Shown here: positions 24,522 through 35,300 of the stretch, piece after piece
How the letters are laid out: each line of letters opens with the position of its first letter
Numbering within the stretch: position 1 is the stretch's first letter
NCBI GenBank assembly: GCA_949825065.1
Contig: OX463854.1
Location: 14,731,112 to 14,795,111 of the forward strand
Direction of reading: 5' to 3'
DNA from: Odontocerum albicorne
Taxonomy: Eukaryota > Arthropoda > Insecta > Trichoptera > Odontoceridae
Length of the DNA stretch: 64,000 bases
Notes under the pieces: model-generated
Seen by the model: only the letters and a program-made list of their open reading frames with translations
What the model was told of the DNA's origin: nothing
Databases searched by the model: none
Made by a program: the position numbers and the translations under genes

Positions 24522-25733
24522 TCTACTCGTATATAAATAAAAATATAAATGTTCGTATATTAAAAATCTCTAATCTCCGAAAGTTCTTCACCGATCGCTT
24601 TGAAATTTTGACAAAAGGTTGCATTCGTATACAAAAATGTTTATATATATTTATTTATATACAGGTGTGTATGAAAAAGTTTATAAATCAGAAAAAATAA
24701 CGTTTGCGCCTCCTGCAGCGACAAACTCAAACTAAACTTGACAGTTATGTCACATTGCATTTTCGACGTTTCGGAATTAATATTAAATAATTAGATATTC
24801 AATAATTAAATATTAAATATTTAATAATAAATATTAAATATTAAAATAATAAATTTAAAAATTTTAAATACGTTTATTGAAAAGTCGCGACATCAGCGCC
24901 AATTGCTAAGACGTAAAAATATATAAAGATTTTGTCTGTCCTTTGTGCTGCGTATAAAAGAAAACATTCCTTAACCTTTAATAAATTCCAATAATCTCTT
25001 TCTTTTCTTAACATTTAATAAGTTCCAATTATCTCTGTATTTCCTTAACAATAATCCTATTTGACAAATATTTCTTTAACAATACTCCTATTTGACAAAT
25101 ATTTGACAAATTCGTGTCCAGCTGCAAAACGATCGATCATCTGAGATATTCTCACATCAATTGCTGGAAATCGAGAACGGAAAGGTGCCGGTTGATATGA
25201 CCTCAGGACGAATTTCATTGCCTCATAACTTCTGCAATTTAGTGACGTCAAAAGAAGAATTGGTTAAAAAAGTATTTCCCAATATTCAAATCAATTATAA
25301 GAATCACGATTGGCTGAGTGAACGAGCTATTCTTGCCGCCAAGAACAACGACGTCTGAGAACTTAACAATATTATTCAGTTCCTTTTTTAATGTTTGGCA
25401 ATTTTATATGTTTTTGTTCTTACTTTCTTTCTTCTTTTTCAGTGAAATCGATCTGCTTTAGTTCATCAAAATGCCGGGGAAGCAGCAGAGCCACGTGCAG
25501 CCAGACTTGAGGATTCACGGTTGCGAGCACGGCGATCGCGTTCTGCAGATTCAGATCTGCTTCTTTCTCAACAGAATGAACGCGACAGGCTGAGAGTGGC
25601 TGAAAGCCGTCAAAAATATTGTATAACCACAAGCATTGTGAAATTAAACATATTAGAAACGTGTGCTTTCTCTTTTCTTTATTTTCCATTTAACCAGATT
25701 GAGCCACAGCAACGCGTGGCAGGGTATAGCTAG
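24522..25733 (+). mobile_element. Non-autonomous Helitron with RepHel remnant
   Basis: The left end TCTACTCGTATATAAATAAA follows an A. The right end is a short hairpin (GCCAC...GTGGC) about 10 bp before CTAG, followed by T; this is the classic Helitron TC...CTRR structure inserted between A and T. The first 100 bp resemble the common insect Helitron head (AAAGTTCTTCACCGATCGC). Inside, 25118-25358 encodes the C-terminal end of the Pif1-like helicase. 25480-25640 resembles the Arg-rich Helitron segment. No Rep HUH motif was found, so it would depend on another copy. Confidence 0.87.
25118..25358 (+). pseudogene. Helitron Pif1-like helicase, C-terminal fragment
   Basis: The reading frame VQLQNDRSSEIFSHQLLEIE continues to KKVFPNIQINYKNHDWLSER and AILAAKNNDV. 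This is the conserved helicase stretch of Helitron RepHel proteins (GxGxxP...LxxxVFPNIxxNYxxxxWLxERAILAPxNxxV). It is cut off upstream and ends in TGA. Confidence 0.9.
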
Positions 25734-25999
25734 TTTCATAATAAAATAACAAAGTCGATTTAACAAAGTCTTTTTATTAAAAATAACAAAGTCAATAAAT
25801 ATTTATATGAAGTTTCACAAAGTAATGCCCGAAACATTTGAAAAAAATACTTTTCAGAATTTTTTAATGACATGAAAATATTGTATTGAAATACTCTCAG
25901 TAACTTTTGACGTGTGGATTCTGTGTTTTCTCTAAAGCAAATATATTTTGTTAGATAAGACCACCCGTATTATTCGATAAGGATGTACCTGCTACAATT

Positions 26000-27480
26000 G
26001 CTTCGATAATACGATATGCACCCATTTATATTTAATCGATGCGCTCATATAATAATGTACTCGTATATTACACATTTCTTTTGCAAATTACCATTGGCTT
26101 AACTAACGAAGATTTGATGGTAACATACAATATAATACTATAAATTTTTGAGCAGAGCAAAACTTGGCTATAGTATTGAGATTCTGGTGTTGGATATCAT
26201 CTAAATACAGAGTAATATGATATATTTTTTTTAATATTTTATTTGGGTAGAGTAATTTCTAGCAAGTCAAAGTGGAGGATCAAAGGAAGATTAATCGCAT
26301 GAACAAGGAGGCTCTAGTTCTGTAAGAGCTATATGACCATTAGAGTAAAGATACCATCAGATATTTGAATTAGTGAAAATTCACAATACAATATACAACA
26401 GACTCTCCATTATCCGGGGTGATAGGGAAAAAATTAAGCCAGGTAAAAAAAATCGGAAAAAAAATCTGGGACAAATCATTAAAACGAGTGTTCACCTGTT
26501 ACGGGACATAAAAACACAAACTGGTGGGAAATTGGCATTTTGACTTGAAAACTCTCCAAAGAAAGTTTAAAAAAATATATAATACATTAAACCAGAGCCC
26601 ACAACCATCTGACTCAAACATACAAAATTAAGGACAGAAAATACATAAGTGTGAATAATTAAAAAAGTTAATAACAAAAAAAATCCACTGTTATGCACGC
26701 GTAATTCAAATTATAATTTGATGTACCTTGTATGCGCCTACTGCTTGCATCAAATGTAAATACTGAAGCTAAGCTCATCCAAATAATAATTTGCGCACAC
26801 GTCATTGATCAGAAAATGATAACTTGTTCGCAATTTTGCTAGTTTGATTTTCTGGTACATACTATATTATGTAGCCGAATGAAAAATTATTTTAACATTT
26901 AAAAAATAATGTTTTGAAAAAATTTCATAAAGTTTTACAGCCACAGTTAATGGGACCCCAGATAATCAAGAGTCTACTATCTTTTGAAACCCAAATCAAA
27001 ACTTCTAAAAGGCTTTGTCTACTGACATCTATGAAACGTATAGCAAATTTTTTCAATACTACTGCAAGAGTTGTAAAGAATATTCTTAAACTCGACTAAA
27101 AGGTTTAAAAAAAGGGTGTTTTTAAAAATCAAATATTTTTTTATGTAAAATTAATGTTCAATTATTGTTATCAATAAACCTATTAAAATGTTTTATTACT
27201 TCTCCATTTAATCAGAAAAATATTTTTATCTTATATATTTATTTAATATTGTTATTTATCATTTTCAGTACTAACCATTTTCAAAAAGTGGTAGTGATGA
27301 TTTCAAATCGCAAAACTCCACAGTGCAGGTTTGAGTGAGAATGCAGTGCACTGACAAATTTCTCTCTGTCTCTCTTTTTGAACATTTTTCAAGAGACAGG
27401 GATTTTTTAAGTTACTCTTGAGTGTAATAACAACCTACCCATGAGCATATGCAACTAATAAAAATTGAATGTAAAAATTT
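26000..27480. other. No gene recognised; possible Tigger-type end at 26398
   Basis: CAGACTCTCCATTATCCGGG near 26399 resembles a pogo/Tigger terminus (CAGxxxxxCxxTTATCCGG), but no inverse partner or transposase was found. The remainder is AT-rich and featureless to me. Confidence 0.4.
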
Positions 27481-27482
27481 GT

Positions 27483-27690
27483 CAGCCCTCATTGTTCAGT
27501 GGTTAAATTGTTTGCCTAACCAACCAAGGGTCAAAGACTCGAATCGCAGTAGTGTCACAATTTACTCTATTGATTCCAGGCTTGTAAAATTGAGTATACT
27601 TAAAACATCCTTTATTGGCGATTTGTAGCAACCTATTAGCAAGCTGAGGGTGTACTTAACACAGTGCTCTTAGGTTAATAGTGAGAGTCA
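27483..27690 (+). repeat. SINE3-like tRNA-derived repeat, single copy seen
   Basis: CATTGTTCAGTGGTTAAATT resembles a tRNA A-box region. AAGACTCGAATCGCAG resembles a B-box about 50 bp on. A non-tRNA body follows to about 27690. It could be a decayed tRNA pseudogene. Confidence 0.5.
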
Positions 27691-28299
27691 TGAAGAAAAT
27701 ACTTGTCAAATTTCATTGAACTACATACAGATGTAAATAATTCAAAATTCTTAAGGGTTACCAAATATTACTAAAAATAACTAAATAAATCAAAGCTACG
27801 CGCAACAAAAAATTTATTAAAATATAAAATTAGTTTACCAGTAAGAAAATATTTTTTTCTATTGTTTTTCTAATTTATAAAATTTTATTACAAGAATACA
27901 TTTTAAAATTAAATTATGCACTGCTTAAATAATGTAAATTTATCGAGTGGCTTACTCCAAATAAAAATTTATAGCTCTCTAGTTCTTAACAAAGATCAAT
28001 TAACTACAAAATTGTTTATGGTTTTTTTGGTGGTTATTCAAATTTAGAATTCAAGACTGTATTTATTGTTTATTTCTCTTTATGAAGAGGGGTAAAAAAG
28101 AATTTGGTTTCCACAAAATGACATTTGTATGAATGATATGCATTTGATTTTTTTGATATATGTTTACATTTAAACAATATTAGTCATTGGGGATTCTCAA
28201 TTCCAGTAAGTCAATTATTCAAGATATTTTTCAGTTAAAAAAATGTTAACACTTTTATTGAAAATATAAAATGAGTAAATTGAATATTTGGGTGAACAA

Positions 28300-28925
28300 T
28301 GAAATATTAAAATGAATTTAAGAATACTGCCTTTTGGAAAATATGTTCTCAAAGGGCGTAAAGGTGGAAAGAGATATTGATGGGTGAGCTGCAATAGGAA
28401 ATAACGTCAATGATGCACTGAGACACATGGATTCAAAGTAAACAATGTCATGATCTGCTAAAATGATGGTTCACAACAACATATTAATGCCAACATCTTA
28501 GTAAAAAGAATTTGTGGTGTGTCAATGTATAACCAGAATAAGATATGTAAATGATATACAAGAATGTGAGTTAAAAACTGATCTGCAAACAAAAATGTTA
28601 ACTTAAAATCGATGTTGGGTGAAAAATCACATTGAGGTGGTTTGGACATGCTAAACGAATGGGTGACTAAAAACTGAGTAAATAAATTGACAGTACAGGA
28701 ATGAGAAGAAGTCATGATAGAGGATGACCAAGAAAATTATGATTAAACCAAATGAATGAAAATTTAAATGAAGGAAAGGTAAGAAATAAGGAAAACAGAT
28801 TAAGCTGTATGAAACCATATATGAATTTGAAGGAGGCAAAGGAAATAGGGTGTGATAGGAAACTTTGGCTATATGTTCTCTCTGCCTACTAGAATAGGAA
28901 AATAGTGTGATTGTATGTGAGTATG
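28300..28925 (+). pseudogene. LINE family A 3' fragment
   Basis: It contains LRWFGHAKRMGD at about 28620, followed by an Arg-rich stretch, ending CTCTCTGCCTACTAGAATAG. It aligns along its length with 29780-30350, so two copies of one LINE flank PIGG exon 1. Confidence 0.8.
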
Positions 28926-29145
28926 AAATTACAATAATTTAGCAGAAATCTCACTATTTATTAAAAGTGTATTTTTATTGGTCAAGCATTTAAATATTTT
29001 TTTTAATACTTATGTTTAAATTGTTTTAAATAACTGAGTAATTCCATAACTGTTACAGCAGAATCTTTTAACAAAATATTAATTTGGCAGAATGTGAAAT
29101 CAAATTATAAAACACTTTTCATAAAAGTATACTAAAGGATAAAAT

Positions 29146-29303
29146 ATGTTGCTTTCAACCAAGCAACAATGGATTTCTTTTTATTTAATGTTGTTTGCTT
29201 TTGGTGGATTATCTTTATTCACTTATGGATTTTTCCGCCTTAAAAGTAATACTGTCTCATTTGCATCATGGAACGATTTACCTTCAAATATTAATGGAGA
29301 AAG
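29146..29303 (+). CDS. PIGG: PIGG exon 1: start codon and N-terminal membrane anchor
   Basis: The ATG at 29146 opens a 158-bp exon ending in phase 2 at a GTGAGT donor. It encodes a hydrophobic stretch (about residues 10-31) that fits the type II anchor placing the catalytic domain in the ER lumen. An in-frame Met at codon 15 could be an alternative start, but it would cut into the anchor. No clear promoter was found upstream. Confidence 0.85.
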
Positions 29304-32300
29304 GTGAGTATTCATATTTTTCACAAAGTCTATATCAGAAATATTCTGTAGAACCTAAATTTGTTCAAAAAACATATGATCGATTAGTGAGAAAGAGTTG
29401 CAGGAGAAACTATATGTTGTGTCAAGTGAGGAATTGCATTGAAATGTTGATAACACTGTATGAGTTAGAATTAAACAAATTTTTAGAGTTAGAATTAATC
29501 AATAGTTTCACTCAACTAAAGGTAAACAACTGAAATTGTTCATTGAATGAAACTGGTCAAATGGTTTTTTATCCGTTTCATGGGGTTTTCCAAGAAATAT
29601 CCAATTAGAAGTTATTGATAAATAAACATCCCAAAATATGTGGTTGGTTGTACGCTGATGACATATTGTGTTAGTGGAGAATGACAATGAATTTCAGCGT
29701 ATGATACTCGTATGTGCGCGCGTATGCGCAATTTGAAAGAATGTTGCGAAATTGTAGTTCAATAGTGTGAAGAATGAAAAATTAAAATAAGTTGATGAAT
29801 TCTGCTATTTGGAAGTATGCTTTCAGAAAGGTGGAAGAAGATATTGAATGGCGAGTTACAATAGAAAACAAAGTCAATAGGGCACTGAAAGACATTACAT
29901 TCAAACCAAGCAATATTATCTGTTAATATTATGGTTAACAACAACGTATTATTGCCAACATTGATGCATGAAAATTAATGATAGGAGCTGAGAAAATGCG
30001 GTTACAATGTGTGCGCTGAGAAGAGTATGTGGTGTGTTGATGTATGACAGAATAAGAAATGTAATTATTTAACAAAAATGTGAGCTAAAGACTGAAGCGT
30101 TAAGTAGAGTGAAAAGAGCAGGTTGAGGTGGTTTGGACATGTTGAACAGATGAGAGACAGTATGATTGTACCAAATGAATAAAATTTTGAAATAAGTGAA
30201 GGTATAATCAAGAAGAGAAAAAGAAGGAACTGTATGAGAAGATTTATAGGTGTGGAGACAGGAGATGGAAGTATATTGTGATAGGAGAGGCTGGAGCTCT
30301 GTCCTCTCTGCTTACCCCAACATGGAAATGGCATGATGGTACAAATATATGTATTCAATTTTGAAGTCATACAAAGTCATTTGAAGTCATAGAGTATTAA
30401 AAATGTATTCAGATGTAAAATATTTTGGAATTTTATTTTGATTGTTTTATATTTTTTGCAGTGTTAATGGCCGAAGTCTTTATTTAAGACATAATAAGTC
30501 GAGAGTTATTCTCATGATGATAGATCTTCTTCGTCATGATTTTGTTTCTAGTAAATATATGCCATATACATCTGAATTGATTAAAAATAGAAGTGCTTGC
30601 CTTTATACAGCCCGAGTTAAACCCCCTACTGCTACAATATCACGGATCAAGGTATACAAGTATAATAAGCTTTATTTATTATTAAATATTTTTTGTACAA
30701 TATTTATTCCCGCCGCCCCTTCTTATCTCGCTGAAAATTTTCAGCGTCTTTTCAATTATGGATTAGCGCTACGCTCAAACAGAGATTGTTTATTGACCTT
30801 TCCGATTCATCGCTCCTCTTTTTTTATGTCGTCCTTTACTGTCCATGCAGTGAGACTCTGTAATCAGTTACAAACCAATATAAGACTCGCTCCGTCCTTG
30901 GCATGCTATAAGAAGCGACTAAAAAACTCTTAATTTCTAGTCAGTAAAATAACGTGTTTCATTCCCGATTTTTCTTTTCCTTTCCTCTCCACCATCCCTT
31001 CCTTTCCTTTTGATTGATGATATCTCACTTTATATGAAAAAGAATGTTCGGGTGATTGTCTGTCTTTGTGGGGTTCGTGGGTATATGCTCACGTATGTGT
31101 TTATGGATTTCGTGGGGATTGATAGTCATTTGAATGATTTATACGATCATGTAACTTGCTTCATTTACTTTTGTCTGGTTGGTTGGAAGAGATTGCCGCC
31201 TGGCAGTAAGCCCGCCAAATTGTATTTGCAATAAAAGTGTTAAATAAATAAATATTTATTTTCATTATTTGTGTACATGGTTAAACATGGTATATCTGGC
31301 AAGCTTATTGCTATACACGTACATCATTTTTTTCAAATCAACCAACTCATCTTGAAAACATTAAACTGTTTTAACTTATGACAGGTTTAACAAAAAACTA
31401 TTTGTTTGATTTAAGTAAAAAAAAAGTAATATATGACTAATCTCTATCAATAATGGTAGATATAAAGGAAAGGAATTCGTTCAAGAATAAAGAAGGGAAA
31501 CAAAAGGAAATATCTATTGAAGGATGTTCTGAGTAATGTACAATATAATAACATAATATTTTTTCAATTCTCTCTTCAATGTAAATAAGGATGGTGCACA
31601 ATCTGATAAATCTTGGAAGTTCTTCCACAATCGTGCCGCAAGATAACGTCTTCGACTCTGTCAATCGAGTGTTTTAGTTTAGAATCACTGGAATAGGCGT
31701 GGAATTTGCATTTTGTCATCACACGTATTACTAATACTACGCTGCATGTAAAGAGGCAGCAATACTCGCACAAATCTAGAACGTTAAAGTATTATTGCCA
31801 AGCAAAATAATGAAATTTTAAGGATCAGCAAACCCATTTACCAGACGATTAATATTTTTTTTGGAATACCATCAGAAATCGAATCTGAAACCTTTGGATG
31901 GAAATCAAATATCTTAACAACTAGGCCATGGAACTCATCTCCTAAATAATAGTAAAAATTGTGAAACGATATCGAGATAAGTACTATATCTTACAGATTA
32001 TCATGTTGGGGGTAAAATTAGGAAGACAAGGATATGATAGGCGGAGAACTTCATGGCTGAAGAATATGAAAAAGTGGATCGGTGAATATACAATAACCCT
32101 GTGTAGATCATTCATGAATGAAGTGATGATTGATAATATGGTCAATAATATCTGTAGAATTATAGAAGAATAATAGTAATTAAAAAAGATGACATTAATA
32201 GCGTTTATCATAATAAAATATTACCTAAATATTTCTTTCTTTTTTAATTTATAAAAGAAAGTTAAGAAACGCCATTAAATAAATTTAATTAGAATAAGGT

Positions 32301-35300
32301 TTGAAACTGAAATACAAAACCAGGATTTCAATTTTGCATACTTCTTACCTTTCTCTTAGTTAAAATTTCTCTTATATTATTTTCTTGTTCTCATTTAATT
32401 TTAGATATACAATAATTAGATATTTCCTCTAAACTATATACTCGTATATTTCATTGCAGGCCATGACCACAGGAAGTATACCTAACTTTATTAATGAAGC
32501 ATTGGATATGGGAAGAGTTATCATAACTGAAGATAGTTTTTTGAACCAAGCAAAATTAAATCAAAAGGCAATGGTATTTTATGGAGATAATGTATGGCTC
32601 CGATTATTTCCTCGTACATTCAATAGAAGTTATGGAACATCTTCCTATATGTCGCACTATTCCTTGGTAAAATATAAATATTAACACAATAACTACCAAT
32701 CACATACAAATTAATTAATATCATCAGACCAGCTAAAATAATGAAATTTTAGTGACCATCATCAGACCAGCTAAAATAATGAAATTTTAGTGACTTTAGT
32801 ACCAAAGATTAAATTTTTTTTCATGCTGTTGCAACATTTGAACGAAACTCGGGATGGACACTAAGTGAAGTCAGGGCCGATAATAACTGTTTTGTGCCGC
32901 CAATTTTTATTCATAAAATTTGCACTTCAGGAAACATGTTTTAAAAATTGAAAATCACTATAGAAATGAAGTCCAATATGAAAACTATAAGCCTTATTAC
33001 AACTAATAGAACTTTGGTTTGAAATGTTTCACTATAGTTTTTAAAAAAATTATACGGGAACCCGTTATTTCGAAATTAGAATGAAATTTTTAAACACTTC
33101 AAAATCGAAATAGTTTATATCATAGCCGATAATTCAAAGCCCTGATTATTCTTAATTCAAAATAATTATCAGACTCTATTTATAAACATTTTTTGCTTTT
33201 TTTATATTTCGCATTATTCGCATATTTTATACTTCGTAATTCAAAATGATTTCAAGATCCTCACGCAATTCAATTCAAATAATTCAGAAAAGCAAAGCTG
33301 TAAATAATTTTCAAAGCTTCTGTGCACCTGTCTCCGCTTGAAAATATTTATACTTTTTTCGTGGGTTTTGTGATTTTTTACGAATTTCAAATTAATGAGG
33401 TTTTGCGAAGGCCGAATAATTTATTTTTGACCCATGAATTTTAAATTAATAGGGTTTTACTGTATTTGTATTATTTATCGCTAAGGGTCCGCCTCTACTT
33501 AAAAGGGAGGGACTACCCGATAACCACCTTCTTAGCAACAAAATGTGGTGTTAGTAACAGGAATGTCATTAAACGACCTAGGTCATCTATGGCAGTGCTT
33601 CCCAATTACTTTCATGTAACGGCCCCCTAAATCTGAAGTAATTAATTCCCGCCCCCCCCCCCCAAAAAAACATTTTTTTTATAGTTGAAGATTTATTTGG
33701 CAATAATTATTACAATTAAAATACACATATTTATATTCAACACAAAATTATAGGAACTTGCTTAAAAACTTTTTTTTTAAATAAAAACTATACTCACATG
33801 AAACAATTTAATACTCACATGAATATTTGTACTGAATATTTTCGCAACCCCCACGAGAAATCCCGCGGCCCCCAATTTGGGAAGCACTGATCTATGGCAT
33901 GTGTGACAAAAATAAATTAAATGACTTAAAGTTGTTTAGTATATTAAGATATTTTATTTAATTGTAAATGAAATTTCATGTAATTTTTACACTACAGCCA
34001 TTGTAAATATGCATTATCTTTGAGAAATATTTAATGTTTTTATTGCTTTATTTAAAGAAAACAGTTTCTAAGTCCCTTTAAAAAATCCATTCATTTACAC
34101 TATAATGTACTAGTGGAATCACACAAAAGGTCTTTAAGGTTATGTTAAGCTAACATCAAATAATGAAGCAGTTTACACATGCATTTTAGATTACTTAAGA
34201 AAATTCTACAGGCAATATACTTGACAATCCATAAAAAACGTGTATCAAACCGACTCTTGAATGTTTTATACATACATCCAAAACTAAATTAATATGCTTT
34301 AACAAATTAATGTACCATTAATAATGTTTTGGGAAATTTATTTTGAGACAATTTTGTCTTCATTGTTTAGGTATTCACATACAAAAATCCTTATATGTTG
34401 GGTGTATTTCGTGGTATGTCAACACACAACAGAATATTATTCTCATTGCATGCATTTACATGTATGAGTAGATGGTCTTCATGACCTTGTTAGTAATATA
34501 GAGGCTTGTCTTTCAACTAAAGGATTGTGGGTTTAATTTCCATTGGTGCCCAATTTTTCCAAAAAAGATTTTAGCCTGGTTTTTACTTAAGGCCTTTAAC
34601 ATATTTCTAGTTAGTTGAAAGAGATTGCCACATGGCAAGAAGCCCACCAGGTTTTACTGTTTACAACAAAAGCATAATTTAATATGAGAGAATTTATTTG
34701 GTTCATTTTATTTCTTTGCCAATCCACGTTTCATTCCGTTAGATCAAAATTAGCACTAAAATACTATTGTGAACATTCATGGTATTAGGTTTTGACATTA
34801 TCCTATTTGAGTTTATTAATTTTGTGACAATATTTTTTTTATAAATTGTATATTATTTTTACTCCTTACAAAGATGAATATTTGATTAGATGGACCAATT
34901 TGTAACCCGATACCTAAATACAGAATTGTTATCCAATCCCAAAGGTCCAGATTGGGATCTAATGATACTCCATTATTCAGGGTTAAATTACATTATCCAA
35001 GCGGAAGAGCTTGCCAGTCCTAGAATTTTTTATAAATTATTTATTATTTATACTCCTTACAAAGATGAATATTTGATTAGATGGACCAATTTGTAACCCG
35101 ATACCTAAAGACAGAACTGTTATCCAATCTCAAAGGTCCAGATTGGGATCTAATGATACTCCATTATTCAGGGTTAAATTACATTATCCAAGCGGAAGAG
35201 CTTGCCCGTCTTAGAATTTTTTATAAATTATTTATTATTTTTACTCCTTACAAAGATGAATATTTGATTAGATGGACCAATTTGTAACCCGATACCTAAA

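Larger units (their letters stand above)
24235..25975. repeat. Tandem repeat of about 230 bp interrupted by the Helitron
   Basis: A unit with ATTCTGTGTTTTCTCTAAAG at about 24417 recurs at about 25918. The stretch TATGAA(A/G)TTTCACAAAGTAA at about 24306 recurs at about 25805. A partial third copy (AAAATCTTTTTATTAGAAAT) lies just left of the Helitron. The spacing without the Helitron is about 230 bp, so the element landed inside an existing tandem array. Confidence 0.75.

Noticed and set aside
25420..25733. Minus-strand frame of 89 codons inside the Helitron
   Set aside because: The plus strand carries the Helitron-type Arg-rich coding segment, so the minus frame is its shadow.
26398..27110. 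Possible complete pogo/Tigger element
   Set aside because: Only one end-like sequence is present. The 61-codon frame at 26914-27099 shows no transposase motif.
33650..33675. C-run followed by an A-run as a possible regulatory or recombination site
   Set aside because: It lies within the hAT MITE and is best seen as low-complexity sequence of that element.
34890..35096. Three separate small proteins of about 68-74 residues starting MDQFVTRYL
   Set aside because: They are tandem copies of one PIGG exon start. The first two run into intron-like sequence and stop, so they are not independent genes.
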